Origin: JAWVZB01 sp033722375
Lineage (GTDB): Bacteria; Actinomycetota; Nitriliruptoria; Nitriliruptorales; Nitriliruptoraceae
Direction of reading: 5' to 3'
NCBI GenBank assembly: GCA_033722375.1
Contig: JAWVZB010000125.1
Location: 1-8,340, forward strand
DNA length: 8,340 bases
In this document: positions 1 through 5,870 of the stretch, piece after piece
Position numbering within the stretch: position 1 is the first letter of the stretch
Layout of the letters: every line of letters begins with the position of its first letter
Notes under the pieces: model-generated
The model's database searches: none
Seen by the model: only the letters and a program-made list of their open reading frames with translations
What the model was told of the DNA's origin: nothing
Translations under genes and position numbers: made by a program

Positions 1-764
1 AAACACGTACCGCCGTGTTTCGCGTCGCCACTCACCATGACGGACGTGCCGGGGAGGAACGGCTCGAGGCCGAGGACACCGGTGTCGTCGACGATGAACA
101 GATCTGCTTTGCGACGCTCCACGTCAGCCTTGATGAACACCGGATTGATGAGCTGCAGGCCGTACCCGACGGCCTCGAGCGTGGCGCGCTTCCGGCCCTT
201 GCCCAGACCATCTAGGGCTCCCACCTGGGGCAGTTGGGCATAGGACCCCACGTCGTTCCCGTCTTCATCCAAGACCACGACACCCGCGTCATGGAGGTAG
301 AACGCGTCCGGGTTGTAGCTCGGGTGCGCCTCCGGGAGTCCGGTGTAGGGGGCGGATTCGTAGAAGGGATACCCATTCCAGTCGGGATTCGGGTTACTTT
401 CGGATAGGAAGCGGAACGCGTCCGGTCCCTCGTCGAACCAGATGGCCGCCAGCGCCGGCACTGCCTCTTCCTCGGGATCGGACGAAGCCGGGCCCGTGCA
501 GTGACCGGCGGTGACGAACACCGTCGGCGAGACGAGCGCCCCGCTACACCGCCAAAGTGGCTCTTGAACCTGCAGATCGGGCGTGTCGGGGTCACCGTCG
601 TGGTCCCACCCGACCTGATCTGAGTAGGCGACCATGACACCCACGTACGGGTGCTCTCCGTTGTCGGGCGAGCCCCCCTTGGTGATCGCCGACACCGGAG
701 CGGCCAAGGCGAACAGGGTTAGAGCGGCCAGCGACGTCACCAGCGGGTAACGGGATCGGATCAT
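1..764 (-). CDS. Secreted trypsin-like (S1 family) serine protease, 3' end cut by the window edge
   Basis: Starts at ATG 764-762 with a GGAG Shine-Dalgarno (775-772) 7 nt upstream and stays open for 254 codons to the window edge. Residues 1-26 form a signal peptide: basic MIRSR, a hydrophobic core, and APVSA before the mature end ITKGG. The S1 fold shows in RCSGALVSP (72-80) and VTAGHC (84-89), giving catalytic His88 and a likely Cys73-Cys89 disulfide, and in HDAGVVVL (158-165) with catalytic Asp159. The last residues, SGDAKHGGTC (245-254), are what normally precedes the GDSGGP serine motif, so the nucleophile should lie a few residues beyond the edge. An acidic insert, DHDGDPDTPD (54-63), sits before the His block, and the His-Asp spacing of 71 residues is long. 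Inferred role: exported proteolysis, substrate unknown. Codons such as CTA, TCA, AGT and AAA are more frequent than in the neighbours. Family assignment is secure; activity cannot be confirmed without the Ser region. Confidence 0.88.
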   Translation of the reverse strand, partial: MIRSRYPLVTSLAALTLFALAAPVSAITKGGSPDNGEHPYVGVMVAYSDQVGWDHDGDPDTPDLQVQEPLWRCSGALVSPTVFVTAGHCTGPASSDPEEEAVPALAAIWFDEGPDAFRFLSESNPNPDWNGYPFYESAPYTGLPEAHPSYNPDAFYLHDAGVVVLDEDGNDVGSYAQLPQVGALDGLGKGRKRATLEAVGYGLQLINPVFIKADVERRKADLFIVDDTGVLGLEPFLPGTSVMVSGDAKHGGTC

Positions 765-992
765 TCGCGAACTCCAGTTCGGGAGGGGATCGGTGGTCTG
801 CCCGGCCACCGACGGATCGTCGACGCTAGGGGTGGCTGAGCGCCCACTTCTCTGCCGATTGAGGGCTAGTGCGCGCAGCGCACGAAAGTCAGGACGAATG
901 GGCTATGCCGCGGCCGGACGGCGTAGGTGGCTCGCGTCCCGTCGGGGTCGGTCGGGGCCTACGCAGCCGCCCGCGCGGTGGGGGCCCGCTGG
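765..992. other. Intergenic region upstream of the protease and the padR operon, with two hairpins
   Basis: No coding sequence is convincing here. Two perfect inverted repeats are visible: CGGTGG/CCACCG (791-796 and 806-811, 9-nt loop), which would lie in the protease 5' leader, and GTGCGC-GCA-GCGCAC (869-883, 6-bp stem, 3-nt loop). Neither is followed by a T run, so they are weak terminator candidates at best. Start codons upstream of 1106 extend the padR frame into this region, but they bypass the family's usual N-terminus and would run through the operator-like repeats. Confidence 0.4.
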
Positions 993-1021
993 TTGCAGGG
1001 GGTGGGCGGGGTCTGTATCGT
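993..1021 (+). promoter_or_regulatory. Candidate promoter of the padR-ino1 operon
   Basis: TTGCAG (993-998) and TATCGT (1016-1021) are separated by exactly 17 bp and resemble -35 and -10 hexamers of a primary-sigma promoter. The -10 candidate lies inside the first palindrome (1014-1030), so a repressor bound there would block RNA polymerase. The match is only about half of each consensus and the start site is not known. A second AT-rich stretch at 1039-1044 could serve instead. Confidence 0.4.
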
Positions 1022-1030
1022 CCCGCTACA
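1014..1030. promoter_or_regulatory. Operator-like palindrome 1 (probable PadR binding site)
   Basis: TGTATCGTCCCGCTACA is an inverted repeat with 7-bp arms and a 3-bp centre, one arm position mismatched. Its outer TGTA/TACA halves resemble the dyads bound by PadR-family dimers. It is one of two copies; the second (1040-1056) is identical at 14 of 17 positions. Both lie 50-92 bp before the padR start, where an autoregulatory site is expected. Binding is inferred. Confidence 0.6.
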
Positions 1031-1039
1031 TCGGGGCGA

Positions 1040-1056
1040 TATATCGTCGCGATACA
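1040..1056. promoter_or_regulatory. Operator-like palindrome 2 (probable PadR binding site)
   Basis: TATATCGTCGCGATACA has the same 7-3-7 dyad as the copy at 1014-1030, again with one arm mismatch, and starts 26 bp after it (about two and a half helical turns). A perfect 10-bp palindrome, CGATATATCG (1037-1046), overlaps its left arm. In this GC-rich stretch, two AT-containing copies of one dyad are unlikely to be chance. They suggest two repressor dimers bound side by side. Confidence 0.6.
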
Positions 1057-1105
1057 TCAGCCCCGAACACCGCACGCAACGACCTCTCACGCCCAGGGAA
1101 CACCC

Positions 1106-1717
1106 GTGCTCGAACTCGCCATCCTCGGACTCCTCCAGGAGGAGGCCATGCATGGCTACGAACTCAAGAAGCAGCTCGGGCAGAAGCTCGGGCACTTCTG
1201 GCAGGTCTCGTTCGGCTCGCTGTACCCGACGCTGAAGCGGCTCGAGAAGCGCGGGGCGCTCGAGACGGTGTTCAGCGGGGACAAGACCTCCCGTCGCAAG
1301 AACGTCTACCGCATCACCGCCCAGGGCGAGCAGGAGTTCCTCGAGCTGATCGAGGACCGCGCCCAGACCGCTTGGGAGGAGGAGAAGTTCCCCCTCCGGT
1401 TCGCGTTCTTCCAGTACGTGAAACCAGACGTCAGACTGCGACTCCTCGAACGACGCAAGGTCTACCTCCAGGACAAGCTGGCTGACCTCAAGCGCTCGCT
1501 CGACGACGCCCAGGAGCCGATCGACAACTACACGATGTCCCTCCTCCGCCACGGCATGGAGGCCACACAGGCCGACATCGCCTGGCTCGAGGACCTGATC
1601 ACGGCCGAGCGGAAAGCCCTCGACGAGGAAGCGGGCGAGGAAGCCCGCGACACCACCCACACCACCGAGAACAACGCCGACGCAGCCACCGGCACGCACG
1701 CGGCAACGAACCCGTAG
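1106..1717 (+). CDS. PadR-family transcriptional regulator, probable autoregulator of the ino1 operon
   Basis: This 203-residue protein starts at GTG 1106, preceded by AGGGAA (1095-1100) at 5 nt. That start gives the standard PadR opening, (M)LELAILGLLQEEAMHGYEL. Residues 1-75 form the winged helix: MHGYELKKQL (15-24) is helix 2, SFGSLYPTLKRLEKRGAL (35-52) is the recognition helix, and SRRKNVYRITAQGEQEF is the wing. Residues about 80-170 are helical and charged, like the dimerising C-terminal domain of larger PadR proteins (Vir_act_alpha_C type). The last 30 or so residues are polar, rich in Ala, Thr and Glu, and probably disordered. PadR proteins usually repress neighbouring genes and are released by a small ligand. 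The stop is 14 bp before ino1, and the mycobacterial ino1 gene (Rv0046c) also sits beside a PadR gene (Rv0047c). Repression of padR-ino1 through the palindromes at 1014-1056 is inferred; the ligand is unknown. Confidence 0.9.
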   Translation: MLELAILGLLQEEAMHGYELKKQLGQKLGHFWQVSFGSLYPTLKRLEKRGALETVFSGDKTSRRKNVYRITAQGEQEFLELIEDRAQTAWEEEKFPLRFAFFQYVKPDVRLRLLERRKVYLQDKLADLKRSLDDAQEPIDNYTMSLLRHGMEATQADIAWLEDLITAERKALDEEAGEEARDTTHTTENNADAATGTHAATNP

Positions 1718-1731
1718 ACCGAGGAACGCAC

Positions 1732-2877
1732 ATGTCATCCCATCACGCCGAGCGCGACGACCGCGCCATCAACGTCGCCATCGTCGGCGTCGGCAACTGC
1801 GCGAGCTCACTCGTCCAGGGCGTCACCTACTACGCCGACGCCCCCGCCGACGAACAGATCCCAGGGCTGATGCACCCGGTCCTCGGCGACTACCACATCC
1901 GCGACGTGAACTTCGTCGCCGCCTTCGACGTCGACGCCAAGAAGGTCGGCCGCGACCTCTCCGAGGCGATCGTCGCCCAGCCCAACAACACGATCCAGTT
2001 CGCCGAGGTCGCCCCCACCGGCGTGACGGTGCTGCGCGGGCCCACGCTCGACGGCCTCGGCCACTACTACCACGAGGTCATCGAGGAGGCACCCGACGAA
2101 GCGGTTGACGTCGCCGCGACCCTGCGCGAGGCCGACGCCGACGTGGTGGTCTGCTACCTGCCGGTGGGTTCCGACGAGGCTGCGAAGCACTACGCGGAGG
2201 CGGCGCTCGAGGCCGGTTGCGCCTTCGTGAACGCGCTGCCGGTGTTCATCGCCTCGGACGAGGAGTGGGCCGACCGCTTCCGTGAGGCCGGGCTGCCGAT
2301 CGTCGGCGACGACATCAAGAGCCAGGTCGGCGCGACCATCACGCACCGTGTCCTGACCAAGCTGTTCGAGGACCGCGGCGTCAAGATGGACCACACCTAC
2401 CAGCTCAACTTCGGTGGGAACATGGACTTCATGAACATGCTCGAGCGCGAGCGCCTGACGTCCAAGAAGATCTCCAAGACCCAGTCGGTCACCTCCCAGC
2501 TCTCCCACGACCTGCCCAAGGACGACATCCACATCGGACCGTCGGACCACGTCCCGTGGCTCACGGACCGCAAGTGGGCCTACATCCGCATGGAGGGCCG
2601 CGCGTTCGGGGACGTCCCGCTCAACGTCGAGCTGAAGCTCGAGGTGTGGGACTCCCCCAACTCCGCCGGCGTCATCATCGACGCCATCCGGGTCGCGAAG
2701 ATCGCCCTGGACCGCGGCCACGCCGGGCCGGTGTACTCCGGCAGCTCCTACTTCATGAAGAGCCCCCCGGTGCAGTACCGCGACGACGTCGCCCGCCAGC
2801 TCGTCAAGGCGTTCATCAAGGAGCCGATCGACGAGCTCGAGCTCGGTGACGAACTGGAGCAGCGCGCCAACCGCTGA
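1732..2877 (+). CDS. ino1: Inositol-3-phosphate synthase (myo-inositol-1-phosphate synthase)
   Basis: The 381-residue enzyme converts glucose 6-phosphate to 1D-myo-inositol 3-phosphate with bound NAD, the first step toward phosphatidylinositol and, in mycothiol producers, mycothiol. It acts in the cytosol, usually as a tetramer. ATG 1732 follows GAGGAA (1721-1726) at 5 nt. The NAD-binding fold opens with NVAIVGVGNCASSL (14-27). DDIKSQVGAT (193-202), LNFGGNMDF (225-233), SKKISKT (244-250), DHVPWLTDRKWAY (272-284) and EVWDSPNSAG (304-313) are hallmark catalytic-domain segments of the bacterial/actinobacterial family; the Lys and Asp residues in them bind substrate. Length is close to mycobacterial Ino1 (about 367 residues), and the first dozen residues are an extra polar leader. 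Only 14 bp separate it from padR, so the two are probably co-transcribed and controlled from 993-1056. I see no internal frameshift or lost motif. Confidence 0.97.
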   Translation: MSSHHAERDDRAINVAIVGVGNCASSLVQGVTYYADAPADEQIPGLMHPVLGDYHIRDVNFVAAFDVDAKKVGRDLSEAIVAQPNNTIQFAEVAPTGVTVLRGPTLDGLGHYYHEVIEEAPDEAVDVAATLREADADVVVCYLPVGSDEAAKHYAEAALEAGCAFVNALPVFIASDEEWADRFREAGLPIVGDDIKSQVGATITHRVLTKLFEDRGVKMDHTYQLNFGGNMDFMNMLERERLTSKKISKTQSVTSQLSHDLPKDDIHIGPSDHVPWLTDRKWAYIRMEGRAFGDVPLNVELKLEVWDSPNSAGVIIDAIRVAKIALDRGHAGPVYSGSSYFMKSPPVQYRDDVARQLVKAFIKEPIDELELGDELEQRANR

Positions 2878-2909
2878 TCGACTGACGTCTCCGTACCGTC
2901 CGCACCATC

Positions 2910-3842
2910 GTGCCCTCACGCCTCTCGCAATCGGTCGTGGCCGCCGCACTGATCGTGGCGGTCGCCGCTGGCTGCACCCGCACCACGGTGGAGGACCCGC
3001 CTCTCCGCCCCAGCCCCACCCCGTCCCCAACAGCCGCACGCACCGCCCCGCCATCGCCTTCGTCCTCGGCCACTCCCTCCCCGTCGCCGAGCCCTGCTGC
3101 GGCAGCGCCCGACCCGACGACCGTCTACGACGACCCTGAGGCACTCTCGCAGGTTCTGGTCCGGGCCGAGCGGGCGATCCGTGACCCCGCCACCGGGGAC
3201 GAGGAGCTGCGTGCCTGGGCCTGGGTCCAACAGGCGGCCTACCGGCAGCTCGCCGACACCCCGGACTGGCACGAGCCGGTGCTCGCGGCCATGCCCGACG
3301 ACCTCCGGGACGCCGCCCGCCACAACCTGCGCGCGACCGTCGAGTTGCGGGCCCTCACCGCGCCCCGCGACGAGCTGCCGGACAACTGGGTGATCATCTC
3401 CCCGCCTCCGCCCGAGGAACTGCTCACCCACTACAAGGAGGCGGCCGCCGAGTTCGGGATCGACTGGACCTACCTCGCAGCCATCCACCTCGTCGAGAGC
3501 CGCATGGGTCGCATCCGGGGGGACTCGGTGGCCGGGGCGCAGGGACCGATGCAGTTCCTGCCATCCACGTGGGACGCCTACGGGCGGGGCGGCGACATCA
3601 ACGACTACGGCGACGCGATCAGCGCGGCCGCGTACTACCTCGCCGACCACGGGGCGCCCGCGGACATGGACTCGGCGATCTACGCCTACAACCACAGCGA
3701 CCATTACGTGCAGGCGATCCAGGATCACGCGGCGGTCATGCGGGCCGACGAGCGCGCCTACCACGCCTACTACCACTGGCGTGTCTACTACCGGCTGGCC
3801 TCGGGCGACGTGGTGCTTCCAGAAGGCTGGGAGAGCCCGTGA
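2910..3842 (+). CDS. Lipoprotein with lytic transglycosylase (SLT/lysozyme-like) domain
   Basis: The 310-residue product begins at GTG 2910. There is no clear Shine-Dalgarno, but this start gives a complete type II signal peptide: MPSRLSQ, a hydrophobic core, and lipobox VAAGC with Cys22. A Pro/Ser/Thr-rich linker (about 30-70) should span from the membrane into the wall. Residues 75-165 are a charged helical region. The catalytic domain follows: IDWTYLAAIHLVESRMGRI with predicted catalytic Glu196, AQGPMQFLPSTW (210-221), GDAISAAAYYLADHG, and AIYAYNHSDHYVQAI around Asn261, the classical ES / GxMQF / AYN pattern of family 1-type transglycosylases. These enzymes cleave the MurNAc-GlcNAc bond of peptidoglycan to leave an anhydro end. 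The tail after residue 270 is Tyr-rich (AYHAYYHWRVYYRL). The gene lies 32 bp after ino1 in the same direction and could be read through from that operon; a functional link is not shown. Confidence 0.88.
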   Translation: MPSRLSQSVVAAALIVAVAAGCTRTTVEDPPLRPSPTPSPTAARTAPPSPSSSATPSPSPSPAAAAPDPTTVYDDPEALSQVLVRAERAIRDPATGDEELRAWAWVQQAAYRQLADTPDWHEPVLAAMPDDLRDAARHNLRATVELRALTAPRDELPDNWVIISPPPPEELLTHYKEAAAEFGIDWTYLAAIHLVESRMGRIRGDSVAGAQGPMQFLPSTWDAYGRGGDINDYGDAISAAAYYLADHGAPADMDSAIYAYNHSDHYVQAIQDHAAVMRADERAYHAYYHWRVYYRLASGDVVLPEGWESP

Positions 3843-3861
3843 ACGGGGGCGCTCGCTGGGG

Positions 3862-3949
3862 AGATATGTCGTATCTGTCCGATCCCGGCGGACGGCCACT
3901 GGCCGCGGCTCCTCACCCGCCCCGCAACAGGTCATTGGGACAGATGACC
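3862..3949 (+). promoter_or_regulatory. Structured leader with nested and overlapping inverted repeats
   Basis: Several exact inverted repeats crowd this gap. AGATA-tgtcg-TATCT (3862-3876) is a 15-bp dyad in an AT-richer patch that could also hold a -10 element. CGGCC-act-GGCCG (3893-3905) is a short GC hairpin that might end the lipoprotein transcript, though no T run follows. GGTCAT-N8-ATGACC (3930-3949) is a 20-bp dyad. ATCTGTCC (3873-3880) pairs perfectly with GGACAGAT (3938-3945), which overlaps both the loop and the right arm of that dyad, so the two structures exclude one another. Function is unknown: an operator, or a leader RNA with alternative folds, are both possible. Confidence 0.35.
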
Positions 3950-3986
3950 CATGGCACCGCGGGTCCATCAGGACGACGATGAACAC

Positions 3987-4157
3987 ATGAAGGAACACGA
4001 GCAGCGCCCCGCCCGCCCCGCTGATGTGACGCGGTTCACGTGCCAGTGCGGCCGCCGCGTGGTCACCGAACACGGTTCACGGGCAGACATCCAACGGTGC
4101 TGCTCGCGGTGCCGCCGGACCCGCGGAACGCTCGTCGTGGACCACCTCGCCAGCTGA
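3987..4157 (+). CDS. Small cysteine-rich protein, zinc-ribbon-like
   Basis: A 56-residue reading frame from ATG 3987, or 68 residues if ATG 3951 is used. AGGA (3970-3973) is 13 nt from the first choice, rather far, so the start is uncertain. I do not recognise a named family. The visible feature is CxC followed by CCxxC: Cys19 and Cys21 in FTCQCGRRVV, and Cys38, Cys39 and Cys42 in RCCSRC, which could hold one zinc. The protein is strongly basic after residue 15, which would suit nucleic-acid binding. About 84 percent of codons end in G or C, supporting translation. It sits between the structured leader at 3862-3949 and the FNT channel gene, in the same direction. Function unknown; a chance frame remains possible. 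Confidence 0.45.
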   Translation: MKEHEQRPARPADVTRFTCQCGRRVVTEHGSRADIQRCCSRCRRTRGTLVVDHLAS

Positions 4158-4258
4158 GGCAGCGGCCGCTTGGCCGGCCCGACCCGCGGCCAGGTCACCT
4201 CCAACGGGCGGCCGGGACCCGTCGCTACTTTGACGGCCCGTCGATTCGGGACACCTCC

Positions 4259-5098
4259 TTGACCCAGAACCAGAGCACCGGCGAGATCGAGGGTGCCGAG
4301 CCCGAGCCCGAGGGCGATCCGGAAGGCGCCGATCCGGTCATCGAGGCCACCTTCGAACAAGCGCTCAAGGAAGGGGTCAGCCGGCTCCGGCGGGACTGGT
4401 CGGCACTGCTGGCCACCGGTGCCGTCGGCGGCATCGACCTCGCCCTGGGCGTGATCGGGCTGCTCGTCGTCGAGGAGGCCACCGGCTCGAAGATGCTCGG
4501 GGCGCTGGCGTTCACCATCGGGTTCTTCGCGTTGATCCTGGCCAAGAGCGAGCTGTTCACCGAGAACTTCCTCGTCCCGATCGCTGCGGTCGTCGCCGGC
4601 GAAGGCACGTGGCGGCAGGTGGCTCGGCTGTGGGGCGGCACCGCCGTCATGAACCTCATCACGGGCTGGGTGATGATGGCCCTCGTCATCAGCGGCGTCC
4701 CATCCATCCGCGAGTCCGCGGTACTCGAGGAGGTGGCGGGCCACTTCGTCGAGCTCGGGATCGGCTGGCAGACCTTCGCCTCCGCGGTGCTGGCGGGGGC
4801 GATCATGACCCTGATGACCTGGATGGAGCGCGCCAACCAGTCCGTCATCGCCAAGCTCGTGGCCGCCGGAGGCGCTGGATTCCTCCTGGCGGCCACCCCG
4901 CTGCTGCACTCGATCGTCACGTCTCTCGAGATGTTCGGGGCGCTCGTCGCTGGCGCGTCGTTCGGCTACGCCGACTGGGCCTCGGTGTTCGCCTGGGCCG
5001 TGCTCGGGAACATGGTCGGCGGCATCGGTCTCGTCACGATGATCCGCTTCTTCCAGGTCGGCCGCGAGGCGATCCAGGCGCGCCGCCAGGTCACGTGA
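4259..5098 (+). CDS. Formate/nitrite transporter (FNT) family channel, YfdC-like
   Basis: The 279-residue protein probably starts at TTG 4259, with GGGA (4248-4251) 7 nt upstream; there is no ATG before residue 79, and this start gives the usual family length. FNT proteins are pentameric inner-membrane channels for small monovalent anions such as formate, nitrite or hydrosulfide. The N-terminus (1-30) is acidic and soluble. Hydrophobic helices lie near 49-71, 79-95, 125-147, 172-188, 200-216 and 225-265. SELFTEN (97-103) matches the LFT segment that shapes one pore constriction; its LFTEN form is like YfdC-type members. LLHSIVTS (215-222) holds His217, equivalent to the central pore His of FocA (EHSIANM). 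No formate lyase, nitrite reductase or sulfite reductase gene is nearby, so the cargo is open. The upstream small gene is 101 bp away; the downstream gene converges with 8 bp between stops. Confidence 0.88.
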   Translation: MTQNQSTGEIEGAEPEPEGDPEGADPVIEATFEQALKEGVSRLRRDWSALLATGAVGGIDLALGVIGLLVVEEATGSKMLGALAFTIGFFALILAKSELFTENFLVPIAAVVAGEGTWRQVARLWGGTAVMNLITGWVMMALVISGVPSIRESAVLEEVAGHFVELGIGWQTFASAVLAGAIMTLMTWMERANQSVIAKLVAAGGAGFLLAATPLLHSIVTSLEMFGALVAGASFGYADWASVFAWAVLGNMVGGIGLVTMIRFFQVGREAIQARRQVT

Positions 5099-5106
5099 CG
5101 CCGCGG

Positions 5107-5868
5107 TCAGCCCGCGAGGCTGACCGGATGCGGGCGGTCCGCGCTGCCATCCAACTGGGCGGCGAGCGCCGTAGCCAGCCGCCGCCCGATCGACGCGTGG
5201 ACGGCGGCGGGCCAGTGGATCCCGTCGACGTTCAGGTCGTGCAGATGGCCACGCACGATCGGCCACGACTCGACGACCGGGAAGCCGTGCTCGGCGGCGA
5301 TCTGCATCTGGAGCGCTGCCCCGGCGGCGAACGGCCGATCACGCCCCGCGTAGTGCGGCGCCCGTTGACTGGTCGGACCGAGCACCACGCCGGCGGCGTC
5401 CCTCGCCAGGCCACGCACCTGGAGCAGCAGGGCGTCGTACAGGCGGGCGAACTCGCCGCGGGGTGTGCGGGGCTTTCTGGCGCCCCGCAGTCGGACCAGC
5501 CACGGGTAGCTCGCGTGCAACAGTTTGCGCACGCCCCGACGCAGCCGGGCGGGGCGGAGGTAGGGCAGAACCGCCGTGACTGGCGCGGGCACCCCCGCCG
5601 GCACGTGATCGAAGCTGCCGACTGCCACCACGACCGCGTCAGCCCGCGCAAGCACCTCGAACTGGACGTGCCGGTCCTTCGTCAGCGTGCGGAACACCTC
5701 GCGCACCGAGTGGCCGGGCCGGGCGAGCACCGCGAGGTCCACATCCTCACCGGTCGCCGCTTCGAGCTCCCGGCGGAGCACCTGCGGGTAGAGCGTGGGC
5801 TCATCAGGAAGCTGTGGACCGCGGTCGTCGGTGAACGCGGTGGAGTCTCCGATGACGACGACGCGCAC
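5107..5868 (-). CDS. SGNH/GDSL-type hydrolase, coupled to ctaA
   Basis: This 253-residue protein starts at GTG 5868-5866, just 2 nt after the ctaA stop (TGA 5873-5871). No Shine-Dalgarno is evident, so translation is probably coupled to ctaA. Block I is RVVVIGDSTAF (2-12) with nucleophile Ser9. Block V is VDGIHW, with Asp215 and His218 completing the triad. ARPGHSV supplies the block II Gly. Block III, normally GxND, reads GSFD (84-87): Phe replaces the oxyanion Asn. There is no signal peptide or membrane helix, so it should be cytosolic. SGNH enzymes cleave esters, thioesters or acyl groups; the substrate cannot be named. The upstream frame stays open to 6672, but that part is a shadow of ctaA. 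The 3' end converges on the FNT gene. Family assignment is good; why it is coupled to heme A synthesis is not known. Confidence 0.85.
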   Translation of the reverse strand: MRVVVIGDSTAFTDDRGPQLPDEPTLYPQVLRRELEAATGEDVDLAVLARPGHSVREVFRTLTKDRHVQFEVLARADAVVVAVGSFDHVPAGVPAPVTAVLPYLRPARLRRGVRKLLHASYPWLVRLRGARKPRTPRGEFARLYDALLLQVRGLARDAAGVVLGPTSQRAPHYAGRDRPFAAGAALQMQIAAEHGFPVVESWPIVRGHLHDLNVDGIHWPAAVHASIGRRLATALAAQLDGSADRPHPVSLAG

Positions 5869-5870
5869 GG

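Noticed and set aside
212..640. Minus-strand 142-codon frame within the protease
   Set aside because: It is out of frame with the S1 protease, whose signal peptide, His and Asp motifs lie in a frame that runs from 764 to the edge without a stop.
869..1105. Longer padR reading frame beginning upstream of 1106
   Set aside because: The extra N-terminal residues do not resemble PadR, would include the tandem palindromes and promoter as coding sequence, and the GTG at 1106 has a good ribosome site and gives the standard family opening.
1807..3144. Long minus-strand open frame of 445 codons opposite ino1
   Set aside because: It is antisense to a clearly real gene, has no recognisable domain, and arises because GC-rich codon use leaves few stops on the opposite strand.
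3968..5266. Minus-strand open frame of 432 codons opposite the FNT gene
   Set aside because: The translation is repetitive in Arg, Asp and Gly with no fold or motif, and the plus strand carries a complete FNT protein.
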